Positions 34,078-42,050 of a DNA stretch of 64,000 bases are shown here, piece after piece. Under the pieces are notes generated by a model. It saw only the letters and a program-made list of their open reading frames with translations. It searched no databases and was not told the origin of the DNA. The stretch is from Nocardioides carbamazepini (GTDB lineage: Bacteria > Actinomycetota > Actinomycetes > Propionibacteriales > Nocardioidaceae): positions 1 through 64,000 of the forward strand of contig NZ_JAHTLF010000010.1 of assembly GCF_024614185.1 (NCBI RefSeq), written 5' to 3'. Positions within the stretch are counted from its first letter, which is position 1, and every line of letters starts with the position of its first letter. The translations under genes were made by a program, and so were the position numbers.

Positions 34078-34890
34078 AGTGGGCGCGGCGATGACCGCTA
34101 CCTGGTACGAAGCGTGGCGCGAGCGGCCGAGGTCCTGGACGTGTTGGCGGCGTCCGGACCGGGTGCCGGACTCTCGGTGACCGAGGTGGCCGCTGCGGCC
34201 AAGATGTCCAAGAGCGCGGCATTCGCCACGCTCTACACACTGGGTCAGTACGGCCTGGCCGCCGACGACGGCGAGGGCATGAACCGGCGCTACCGGCTGG
34301 GCATGGGCCTGGTCCGCCTCGGCTCGACGGCCCGCCGGCAGATCGCCCTGCAGGACCTCGCCCGCCCGTTCCTGACCGAGCTGACCCAGGAGACCCGGCT
34401 CACCTCTCGCCTCGCCGTGCCCGAAGGCGATGCCGCGGTCGTCATCGACCAGGAGAGCGCGGGGGTCCCCCATCGCTTCGAGCTCCAGATGGGCATGCGC
34501 GAGCTCCCCCACTGCACCGGCCTCGGCAAGGCGATCCTCGCCCAGGTCGAGGACGACGAGGTGATCGAGATCCTCGCCCGCAGCGGCATGCCGCGCCGCA
34601 CCCCGCAGACGATCACCAGCGCCCGGGAGATGCTGACCCACCTCGCGACCGTGCGTGAGGTCGGCTACGCGATCGACGACGAGGAGGACGCCGAGGGCAT
34701 CTTCTGCATCGGCAGCGCCATCCGCGACGCCGACGGCGCCTGCGTCGCGGCGGTGAGCATCACCGGGCTCAAGCTCGAGCAGACCGCGGCTCAGCTCGCC
34801 ACGCTGGGCGAGCAGGTCCGGCGCTGCGCCGAGCGGATCTCGGCCGCCCTCGGCTACCGCGACCCGGAGGCGGACGCCGCGCGCCCATGA
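34069..34890 (+). CDS. IclR-family regulator of the carbohydrate / D-amino-acid locus
   Basis: 273 aa. The winged helix is at ~12-70 ('SVARAAEVLDVLAASGPGAGLSVTEVAAAAKMSKSAAFATLYTL' region) and the effector domain runs to ~262 ('HCTGLGKAILAQVEDDEV', 'GYAIDDEEDAEGIFCIGSAIRDADG'). It is divergent from the ABC/sugar-acid operon and upstream of the Gfo/Idh operon. Seven copies of a 17-bp palindrome lie at the promoters of this locus, including one over its own start, and make it the probable master regulator. No Shine-Dalgarno is seen, consistent with a leaderless transcript. Confidence 0.9.
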   Translation: MENSGRGDDRYLVRSVARAAEVLDVLAASGPGAGLSVTEVAAAAKMSKSAAFATLYTLGQYGLAADDGEGMNRRYRLGMGLVRLGSTARRQIALQDLARPFLTELTQETRLTSRLAVPEGDAAVVIDQESAGVPHRFELQMGMRELPHCTGLGKAILAQVEDDEVIEILARSGMPRRTPQTITSAREMLTHLATVREVGYAIDDEEDAEGIFCIGSAIRDADGACVAAVSITGLKLEQTAAQLATLGEQVRRCAERISAALGYRDPEADAARP

Positions 34891-34930
34891 TCGGCCCCGG
34901 CGGCTCTTGACCGTTCTCCGGCGTCGGGCC

Positions 34931-34979
34931 TAGGGTTCACCTGTTCGGTATCACCGCACAGTGTTTCGCAGGATCGAAT
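34931..34979 (+). promoter_or_regulatory. Promoter with two tandem operators before the Gfo/Idh gene
   Basis: TAGGGT (34931-34936) as -10 is followed 6 nt later by palindrome 4, GTTCGG-TATCA-CCGCAC (34943-34959), and then palindrome 5, GTTTCG-CAGGA-TCGAAT (34963-34979), 3 nt on. Both are weaker than perfect, but the spacing of two helical turns would suit cooperative binding. Confidence 0.55.
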
Positions 34980-34994
34980 GAACCCGGGAGCGAC

Positions 34995-36200
34995 ATGCCA
35001 CCGTCCGCAGCAGACCTCCGTGTCGGCGTCATCGGGCTCGGCGCCCGCGGCTACCTCGCCGACCACGCCCACCGCCCGGGCCGGGGAGCGCGGGTCGTGG
35101 CGGTCGCCGACACCGCGACCGAGCGCCTGGCCGGGATCGACACCCGCTTCCCCGGCGCGCACTCCTATGCGTCGTACCGGGAGCTGCTCGCGGCGGAGCG
35201 CCTGGACGCGGTGATCGTGATGGCACCCGACCACCTGCACCTCGAGATCGCGCTCGCCACCCTCGCGGCCGGAGCGGCGACCTATCTCGAGAAGCCGATG
35301 AGCATCGACGTCGAGGGGTGCGACGCCATCCTGCGGGCGGCGATGGAGACCGGGACCCGCCTCTACGTCGGCCACAACATGCGGCACATGCCGGTCGTGG
35401 CGACGATGCGCGACCTGGTCCGCGACGGCGCCGTCGGCGAGGTCAAGGCCGTGTGGTGCCGGCACTTCGTCGGGCACGGCGGCGACTTCTACTTCAAGGA
35501 CTGGATGTCCGAGCGTCGCTACGTCACCGGGCTGCTGCTGCAGAAGGGCGCGCACGACCTCGACGTCATCCACTGGCTGACGGGGGCGTCGACGACGCGC
35601 GTGTCGGCCCTGGGGTCGTCGAGCCTCTACGGCCAGGTCGCGGCGGCCGCCGCCGACACGCCCTACGCTCCACCCGCGATCCGCACCGAGACCACGACCT
35701 GGCCGCCCACGGCGCAGACCGGGCTCAACCCCGCGCTCGACGTCGAGGACCTCTCGATGATGATGATGGAGCTCGACGGCGGGCAGGTGCTGGCGTCGTA
35801 CCAGCAGTGTCACTTCACGCCGGACTACTGGCGCAACTACACGGTGATCGGCACCGAGGGGCGGATCGAGAACTTCGGCGACACCGAGGGCGCCGTCATC
35901 CGGCTGTGGAACAGCCGGCACGACTACGCGCCGGCCGGCGACCGCGAGTACGTCGTCGCGACCCGCGAGGGCACGCACGGCGGCGCCGACGCCACGATCA
36001 TGGCCGAGTTCCTGGAGTTCGCCCGCACCGGTGGCGCCACGCTGACCTCACCGGTCGCGGCCCGGCAGGCGGTCGCCGCGGCGAGCCTGGCCACCGCCTC
36101 ACTCCGCGACGGCGGGCGGCCGCGCGACGTGCCGCCGGTCGACGCTCGGGTGGCGGCGTACTTCGCGGCCGGTCAGCGCCACGAGCCCGAGGGCAGCTGA
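34995..36200 (+). CDS. Gfo/Idh/MocA-family oxidoreductase
   Basis: 401 aa. The Rossmann motif 'GVIGLGARG' (11-19) and the family signature E99-K100-P101 ('YLEKPM') are present, and the C-terminal alpha/beta domain carries 'GAHDLDVIHWLTG' with the active-site His. NAD(P)-dependent oxidation or reduction of a sugar or cyclitol. ATG 34995 has GGGAG 5 nt upstream. It starts a plus-strand operon of four genes ending at 40629, headed by two tandem regulator sites. Confidence 0.92.
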   Translation: MPPSAADLRVGVIGLGARGYLADHAHRPGRGARVVAVADTATERLAGIDTRFPGAHSYASYRELLAAERLDAVIVMAPDHLHLEIALATLAAGAATYLEKPMSIDVEGCDAILRAAMETGTRLYVGHNMRHMPVVATMRDLVRDGAVGEVKAVWCRHFVGHGGDFYFKDWMSERRYVTGLLLQKGAHDLDVIHWLTGASTTRVSALGSSSLYGQVAAAAADTPYAPPAIRTETTTWPPTAQTGLNPALDVEDLSMMMMELDGGQVLASYQQCHFTPDYWRNYTVIGTEGRIENFGDTEGAVIRLWNSRHDYAPAGDREYVVATREGTHGGADATIMAEFLEFARTGGATLTSPVAARQAVAAASLATASLRDGGRPRDVPPVDARVAAYFAAGQRHEPEGS

Positions 36201-36204
36201 TCGC

Positions 36205-38265
36205 GTGACGACCGATCCCGACGACCGGGTGCGGTACGTCCTGCGCCCCGGCTACGGCGCACTCACCGACGACGTGCTGTGGGGCCGGCTGCTCGACTTC
36301 GCCAGCACGACCGGGATGGACAGCGCCGCCGTGTTCAACCTGGGCCGTCGCGAGGCGGCGCAGCCCGAGCGCGCCGACATCACCCGGCGGCTCGAGCTGT
36401 TCGCCCGACGGTTCGCGGACCTCCGCGCCCTGGGGATCTCGGCCCAGGTCAACTACTTCTGCACGCTCGGCCACTGGCCGCAGCTGACCTCCGAGCTCGG
36501 ACGCTCGTTCACGCCGTTCACCGACGCCCACGGGACGACCTTCGAGGGCTGCCCGTGCCCGCTCGACCCGGAGTTCGTCGCCTACATCACGTGGTGCTAC
36601 GCGCAGTTCGCGGCGCTCGAGGTCGAGGCGGTCTGGATCGACGACGACTTCCGGCCCGGCGGACGGGGCAGCCGGCTCGACCTCGGGTGCTTCTGCACGC
36701 GGCACCTCGCCGCCTTCAACCAGCGGGCGGGCACCGGGCTCCGCGCCGACGAGATCGTCTCCGTGCTGTGCCGGCCGCCGGGCCGGTGCTCCGCCGACGA
36801 CCTGCGGCTGCGACTGACCTGGCGGGCGGTGAGCCAGGACGCGCTGACCGGCCTGGCCCGGGCGATCCGGGATGCCTGCGTCGCGGCGAACCCCACGGTC
36901 GCGATGGGCCTGATGACCAACGACGCCACCGCGGTCCTGCACTTCGCCCGGGACCTCGACGCGGAGGTCGCGGCACTCACCACGTCCGACGGGCGGGGTC
37001 CGCTCGTGCGCTACGGCGGCGCCGCCTACACCGACGAGCGGCCACTCGACCTGCTGACGGCCACCCACGGCTTCGACGTCCTGGCCGCGCTGATCACCCG
37101 CCCACACCGCCCGGCGTCGGAGATCGAGCAGTTCAGCTGGACGGTCGGCGCGAAGAGCGCCCGAGCACTGCGCCTGGAGATGGCCACGCTGACCGCGACG
37201 ATCGGCGGCGACCACACCCTGTCGATCAACGACCCACGGCTCGGCCTGGACGATCTCGCCGGGACCTACCGGGCCACCCTCGGCCCGTTCAAGGCGTTCC
37301 TCACCGCGCTGCGCGGTGAGACCGCCGGACTGCGCCGAGCCGGCGTCTCGCAGCCGCTGACGGCCGACCCGGCGGTCAACCTGCGCTACGACCTGACGAC
37401 GAGCCGCAGCCTGCGGCGCAACGTCGCGCTCGGCGAGATCGGCATCCCCCTCGCGCCGGGCGACCCGGCGGTCGTGGTCGTCGCGCTCGAGGACGTCGAC
37501 GCGCACGACGACGGCACGGTCGAGGACTGGGCGGCCCGGGGCGCGATCTTCTCGAGCGCGGCCTACCACCGTGCCCGGGTCGAGCGCGGCCTGCTGGCGG
37601 ACTGCCCGATCGAGGTCGAGCCGGTCGAGCCGCTCCCCCACGCCTACTTCGCCTCGGAGCGGGTGACCACCGAGCGGGCACCGTCCTGGCTGCGCGGTCG
37701 CGACGCGATCACCTACTCCTGGCGACCGATCGACATCGGGTTCACCCTCACCGCGCGCGACGGCGCCGAGGCCTGGTCGGAGCTCCGCGACAACCTCGAC
37801 CGGCCGCGGACCGCCGCGGTGGTCGTCGCGAACAACGGCGGCTACCGCCTGGCGGTGACGGTGCACACCGGCGCCGACCTCAAGGACAACGCCCGCCAGT
37901 GGCTCTACCAGGAGCTCGTGACCGAGCTCGGCGCCGGCGCGGCCGGCGCGACGGTGGCCCTGGTGCCGGCGATCTATCCGGTCTGGTGGCACGGCGCGGA
38001 CCGCGCGCTGCTCTGCCTGAGCAACTTCGGCCTGGAGGACTTCCCCGAGCTCACCGTCGACCTGCCGGGCGCCACCGACGTCCACGCGATCGAGCGCCTC
38101 GGCGCCGACGGCGCCTGGATCCCCTCCACGGCGCGGGTCGAGGACGCCGCGCGCGGGTCCCGGCTCGTCCTGCACGGCGCCGACGTCCCGCAGCACCTGG
38201 AGTTCGCCGCCTTCCGCATGAAGGCCCGCCCCCCGCACGCCTCCACCCCCGAGGAGAACGCATGA
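36205..38265 (+). CDS. Large protein of unrecognised family, possibly TIM-barrel glycosidase-like
   Basis: 686 aa, no signal peptide. I do not recognise a named family. The N-terminal half looks like a (beta/alpha)8 barrel: 'SAQVNYFCTLGHW', then 'VEAVWIDDDFRPGG' with an acidic DDD cluster at a beta-strand end, followed by a Cys-rich stretch 'LGCFCTRHLAAFN'. The C-terminal ~250 residues look beta-rich ('LVLHGADVPQHLEFAAFRMK'). The layout resembles retaining glycoside hydrolases with an accessory beta domain. GTG 36205 follows GAGGGCAG inside the end of the preceding gene, and the stop overlaps the SDR start (ATGA). A cytoplasmic oligosaccharide-processing enzyme is the best guess. Confidence 0.6.
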   Translation: MTTDPDDRVRYVLRPGYGALTDDVLWGRLLDFASTTGMDSAAVFNLGRREAAQPERADITRRLELFARRFADLRALGISAQVNYFCTLGHWPQLTSELGRSFTPFTDAHGTTFEGCPCPLDPEFVAYITWCYAQFAALEVEAVWIDDDFRPGGRGSRLDLGCFCTRHLAAFNQRAGTGLRADEIVSVLCRPPGRCSADDLRLRLTWRAVSQDALTGLARAIRDACVAANPTVAMGLMTNDATAVLHFARDLDAEVAALTTSDGRGPLVRYGGAAYTDERPLDLLTATHGFDVLAALITRPHRPASEIEQFSWTVGAKSARALRLEMATLTATIGGDHTLSINDPRLGLDDLAGTYRATLGPFKAFLTALRGETAGLRRAGVSQPLTADPAVNLRYDLTTSRSLRRNVALGEIGIPLAPGDPAVVVVALEDVDAHDDGTVEDWAARGAIFSSAAYHRARVERGLLADCPIEVEPVEPLPHAYFASERVTTERAPSWLRGRDAITYSWRPIDIGFTLTARDGAEAWSELRDNLDRPRTAAVVVANNGGYRLAVTVHTGADLKDNARQWLYQELVTELGAGAAGATVALVPAIYPVWWHGADRALLCLSNFGLEDFPELTVDLPGATDVHAIERLGADGAWIPSTARVEDAARGSRLVLHGADVPQHLEFAAFRMKARPPHASTPEENA

Positions 38266-39038
38266 CCACGCAGACCGTCCTGGTGACCGGTGCCGGACGC
38301 GGCATCGGCGCGACCATCGGCGAACGGTTCGCCACCGCCGGCGCGACGGTCGTCGTGGCCGACATCGACGACGCTGCCGCGGCCGACACCGCCGCCCGTC
38401 TCCCCGGTGCCCACGCGCTTCCCCTCGACGTCACCGACCCGCAGGCGGTCGCCGCCGCGGTCGACAGGATCGTGGCCGAGCACGGCACGCTCGACGTCCT
38501 GGTCAACAACGCGACCGTGTGCGACGACGTCGCGTTCCTGGACCTCAGCCACGAGCAGTGGCGGCGCGAGGTCGCGGTCAACCTCGACGGCCCCTTCCTC
38601 TGCACGCAGGCGGCACTGCGACCCATGGTGGCGCAGGGCCGCGGCGCGATCGTCAACGTCGCCTCGGTCAACGCGGTCGGCTACTACGGCAACGAGGCCT
38701 ACAGCGCTGCCAAGGCCGGCCTCCTCTCGCTGACCCGCAGCATCGCCGTCGGCTTCGGGCCGGCGGGGGTGCGCTGCAACGCCGTCGTCCCCGGCACGAT
38801 CGAGACGCCGGTCTGGCAGGACCGCCTCGCCGAGAACCCGGACGCGCTCCAGCGCCTGGAGAAGTGGTACCCCCTGCGGCGGGTCGGGTCGCCCGGTGAC
38901 GTCGCCGCGGCCGTGCAGTTCCTGGCCTCCGACGAGGCGGCCTGGATCTCCGGCGCCGCGCTGCCGATCGACGGCGGCCTGCTGGCCGGCAACCTGCGGA
39001 TGGCGACCGAGGTCGTCGCCGCGGACCCGGCGAGCTGA
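38262..39038 (+). CDS. Short-chain dehydrogenase/reductase (SDR)
   Basis: 258 aa classical SDR: 'VTGAGRGIG' (8-16), 'VNNA' (81-84), catalytic S135, Y147 and K151. The C-terminus is 'ISGAALPIDGGLLAGN'. It overlaps the preceding gene by 4 nt and the next gene starts 1 nt after its stop. Probably oxidises a hydroxyl of the sugar released by this operon. Confidence 0.88.
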   Translation: MTTQTVLVTGAGRGIGATIGERFATAGATVVVADIDDAAAADTAARLPGAHALPLDVTDPQAVAAAVDRIVAEHGTLDVLVNNATVCDDVAFLDLSHEQWRREVAVNLDGPFLCTQAALRPMVAQGRGAIVNVASVNAVGYYGNEAYSAAKAGLLSLTRSIAVGFGPAGVRCNAVVPGTIETPVWQDRLAENPDALQRLEKWYPLRRVGSPGDVAAAVQFLASDEAAWISGAALPIDGGLLAGNLRMATEVVAADPAS

Positions 39039-39039
39039 C

Positions 39040-40629
39040 GTGGCCGCCGGACCGACCCTCCTCCTGCGCGGCGGTGGCGTCGTCGACGGGACCGGGCCCG
39101 AGCCGCGGCTCGCCGATGTCGTCGTCGCGGACGGCGTCATCACCCACGTCGGCCCGACCGGCGGGCTCGGCCGGGACGCCGACGAGGTCGTCGACTGCAC
39201 CGGCCGGCTGGTCCTGCCCGGCTTCGTCGACACCCACTCCCACGCCGACGCCGCGGTCCTCGAACCCGATGTCCAGCACGCGCTGCTCGCGGACGGGATC
39301 ACCACCGTCATCGGCGGCCAGGACGGCGTCTCGTACGCCCCCGGCGACGGGCGCTACGCCACCGACTACTTCCGCGCGCTCAACGGCGAGCACCCGTCGT
39401 ACCGGGGCGGCGGGGTCGCGACGCTCCTCGCGCAGCACGACGGACGGGCCCCCCTCAACCTCGCCTACCTCGTCCCGCACGGCACCGTCCGCGCCGAGGT
39501 GCTCGGCCTCGACGACCGGCCCCCGAACGCCGACGAGCTCGACCGGATGCGTCACCTGCTCCGGACCGGGCTGGCCGATGGCGCGGTCGGCCTGTCCAGC
39601 GGCCTCGACTACGTGCCCGGGCGGTTCGCGACGACCGACGAGCTGGCCGCCCTGTGTGCCGTGGTCGCCGAGGCCGGCGGGGTCTACGTGACCCACATGC
39701 GCGGGGGCTACGAGCACAACGCGGCCGAGGGCATCGACGAGATCGCCCTGGTCTGCGCGGCGACCGGTGTCCGCGCCCATGTCTCGCACTACCACGGCCC
39801 GCCGGACCTGCTGCTGCCTCTCGTCGACCGCGCGGTGGCCGATGGACACGACCTCACTTTCGACGCCTATCCCTACCGCTCCGGCTGCACGATGCTGAGC
39901 ATGCCGCTGCTCCCCGAGGACCTGCTGCGGCGCGGCACCGCGGGCGCGCTGGAGATGCTGCGCCGGCCGACGTACCGGGCCTGGCTCGAGGCCGAGTGGC
40001 TGCCCCGCGCCGCCGACGTCCCCTACCTAGGCGCGGGCTGGGAGGACCGGATGACGCTCGCCCACGTCCGCGGCCCCGCCTTCGCGCACCTGACCGGCTC
40101 GTCCATCGGCCGGGCCGCGGCCATGACCGGACGGACGGTCGCGCAGCTCGTCATCGACGTCCTCGTCGACAGCGAGCTCGACGTCAGCGTGGTCATACCG
40201 CTGCCACCAGGACGCTCCGCCGACGACCTGGCCGCGTTCGTGCGGCACCCGCGGCACATGGTCGGCACCGACGGCATCTACCAGCCCGGCACGCCGCACC
40301 CCCGCGGCTGGGGTAGCTTCGGCCGCGTGCTCGCCCGCAACGTGCGCGAGCGCGGCGACCTCACCTGGGCGCAGGCCGCCGACCACCTCGCGGGCCAGCC
40401 GGCCCGCCGCTTCGGCCTCGGCCGGCGCGGCACGGTCACGCCGGGCCACGTGGCCGACCTCGTCGTGGTGGACCCGGCGGCGGTCACCGACCGGGCGACG
40501 TACGCCGAGCCCCGGCTCCGGACCCGCGGCATCGACGACGTCGTGGTCGCCGGACGGCTCGTGCTGCGCGACGGCGAGCTGACCGGCACAACGTCCGGCC
40601 GCGGCCTGCGCCATCACGCCCCGGGCTAG
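39040..40629 (+). CDS. N-acyl-D-amino-acid deacylase / D-aminoacylase-type amidohydrolase
   Basis: 529 aa. It has the amidohydrolase N-terminal strand 'DVVVADGVITHVG', the metal motif HxH in 'GFVDTHSHAD', and D-aminoacylase landmarks 'GLSSGLDYVPG', 'YVTHMRGGYEHN', 'AHVSHYHGP' and 'MVGTDGIYQPGTPHPRGWGSF' (last one quoted in part). GTG 39040 is 1 nt after the SDR stop. Removes an acyl group from N-acyl-D-amino acids or a related amide. Its stop overlaps, tail to tail, with that of the D-serine-dehydratase-like gene, which would act on the freed D-amino acid. Confidence 0.85.
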   Translation: MAAGPTLLLRGGGVVDGTGPEPRLADVVVADGVITHVGPTGGLGRDADEVVDCTGRLVLPGFVDTHSHADAAVLEPDVQHALLADGITTVIGGQDGVSYAPGDGRYATDYFRALNGEHPSYRGGGVATLLAQHDGRAPLNLAYLVPHGTVRAEVLGLDDRPPNADELDRMRHLLRTGLADGAVGLSSGLDYVPGRFATTDELAALCAVVAEAGGVYVTHMRGGYEHNAAEGIDEIALVCAATGVRAHVSHYHGPPDLLLPLVDRAVADGHDLTFDAYPYRSGCTMLSMPLLPEDLLRRGTAGALEMLRRPTYRAWLEAEWLPRAADVPYLGAGWEDRMTLAHVRGPAFAHLTGSSIGRAAAMTGRTVAQLVIDVLVDSELDVSVVIPLPPGRSADDLAAFVRHPRHMVGTDGIYQPGTPHPRGWGSFGRVLARNVRERGDLTWAQAADHLAGQPARRFGLGRRGTVTPGHVADLVVVDPAAVTDRATYAEPRLRTRGIDDVVVAGRLVLRDGELTGTTSGRGLRHHAPG

Positions 40630-41927
40630 AAGACCGTTCGGACCGCGCCGACGAGGCGCGGCACCGCGGCGAGCGCGTCGTCCACGACCGGGATCACGCG
40701 CCACTTGTCGAAGGTGGTGCACGGGTGCGAGATGCCCAGCCGGACGACATCGCCCACCGCCAGGGTGGACCCCGCCGGCACCGCGACCCGGGCGTGCTGG
40801 TCGTCGAGCCCGGTGACGACGGCGCCCGCGATCGCCTCCCGGGTCTGCTCGGCGTCCGCGCCGCGCAGGCCGAGCAGGACGGGCAGGTCCTGGTCGAAGG
40901 AGACGTCACGGCGGCCGACATCGAGCACGACGAGCTCACGCTCGGGCCGCGAGACCACCTGCGCCCACACGTGCAGGGCGGGCTCCAGCCCACCCGAGGC
41001 CGCGAGCGGCGAGCGGCGCGCGTAGTAGCCGTCGTCGTGCGTGACGTAGCACCCGGACCTCAGCACCACGCGGGCGCGTGGCGCGGGCCCGGCGGCGAGC
41101 GGTCCGAAGCGGGCGGCGACGACGTCGAAGTGGGCGCTGCCCCCGGCCGTGATCACGGGGACCGCACCGGCGGCGAACAGGCCGGCCTGCTCGATCTCCT
41201 CGAACACGGCCACGACGATGTCGCAGAAGTCGGCCACCGGGTCGCCCGAGCCGGGCTCGGCGGCCGCGGGCACGGCGCCCTCCCAGGCCGCGACGCCGCG
41301 CAGCTCCAAGCGCGCGTCGGCGGCGATCTCGCGGGCGACCTCGAGCGCCGTCGCGGCGGTGCGCGCACCGGTCCGCGACCCGGGCGCCCCGCACTCCACG
41401 AGCACCGGCAGCGGGCGGCTCGCGGCTCGATAGCCCGCCGCCAGGAGGCGCACGGTCCGCACCGAGTCGGCCCAGACCACGACCTCGAGCTCGGGACGCG
41501 CGTCGAGCAGCCGGGCGAGGTCGGCCAGGGCCGCGGGGTCGACGATCGCGCCCGCGTGCTGGATCGCCGTGACCCCAGCTCCGGCCGCGACCCGCAGCTG
41601 CCACGGCGTCGCCACGGTGATCCCGGTAGCCCCGTGCGCGAGCTGCGCGCGCCACAGCGCCGGTGCCATGGTGGTCTTGCCGTGCGGCTGCAGCTCCACG
41701 CCCTGCGCCGCGACCCACTGCGCCATCGTGCGCAGGTTGGCCTCGACCTGGCGCGCGCTCAGCGTGACGAGGGGAAGGGCCAGGTCGGCCAGCGTCGTCC
41801 CCGCCGCGATCAGGCCGCGGACGTCCTGCCCCTCGTGCCGCGGCCGGAACGCCTTCATCGTCGGGTCGACGACCACGTCGTCATCCCCGGGACCGAACGA
41901 CATCGAGGCATCCAGGCGTTCTGTCAT
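40626..41927 (-). CDS. D-serine dehydratase-like / D-threonine-aldolase-fold PLP enzyme (amino acid deaminase)
   Basis: 433 aa. The alanine-racemase-type PLP barrel is marked by the Lys in 'LQPHGKTTMAPAL'. The C-terminal beta domain ends with the zinc ligands His-x-Cys in 'GISHPCTTFDKWR', a hallmark of eukaryotic-type D-serine dehydratase and D-threonine aldolase. It probably deaminates or cleaves a D-hydroxy-amino acid; RidA in the same regulon would remove the enamine product. Start ATG 41927 is chosen because TAGTTT lies 7 nt upstream (leaderless pattern) and the operator overlaps it; ATG 41903 is the alternative. Confidence 0.85.
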   Translation of the reverse strand: MTERLDASMSFGPGDDDVVVDPTMKAFRPRHEGQDVRGLIAAGTTLADLALPLVTLSARQVEANLRTMAQWVAAQGVELQPHGKTTMAPALWRAQLAHGATGITVATPWQLRVAAGAGVTAIQHAGAIVDPAALADLARLLDARPELEVVVWADSVRTVRLLAAGYRAASRPLPVLVECGAPGSRTGARTAATALEVAREIAADARLELRGVAAWEGAVPAAAEPGSGDPVADFCDIVVAVFEEIEQAGLFAAGAVPVITAGGSAHFDVVAARFGPLAAGPAPRARVVLRSGCYVTHDDGYYARRSPLAASGGLEPALHVWAQVVSRPERELVVLDVGRRDVSFDQDLPVLLGLRGADAEQTREAIAGAVVTGLDDQHARVAVPAGSTLAVGDVVRLGISHPCTTFDKWRVIPVVDDALAAVPRLVGAVRTVF

Positions 41928-41940
41928 GCCGAACAAACTA
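41918..41940 (-). promoter_or_regulatory. Leaderless promoter and operator over the D-serine-dehydratase-like start
   Basis: On the minus strand TAGTTT (41940-41935) is followed directly by GTTCGGCATGACAGAAC (41934-41918; palindrome 6), whose centre contains the ATG start. This is the same arrangement as at 34055-34077. Confidence 0.6.
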
Positions 41941-42010
41941 CCACCTGACCGCTTGATTCCGCCGAACCTCTTGCCCTCGCCCCGCGAGCCCTGCCACACT
42001 CACGAACATT

Positions 42011-42027
42011 GTTCGGCATAACCAAAC
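42011..42027. promoter_or_regulatory. IclR-regulon palindrome 7
   Basis: GTTCGG-CATAA-CCAAAC, 23 nt upstream of the Tat-exported protein start (42051). With palindrome 6 it forms a divergent pair about 93 bp apart. Confidence 0.7.
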
Positions 42028-42050
42028 GTATCTCGACTATGAGGAGCACC

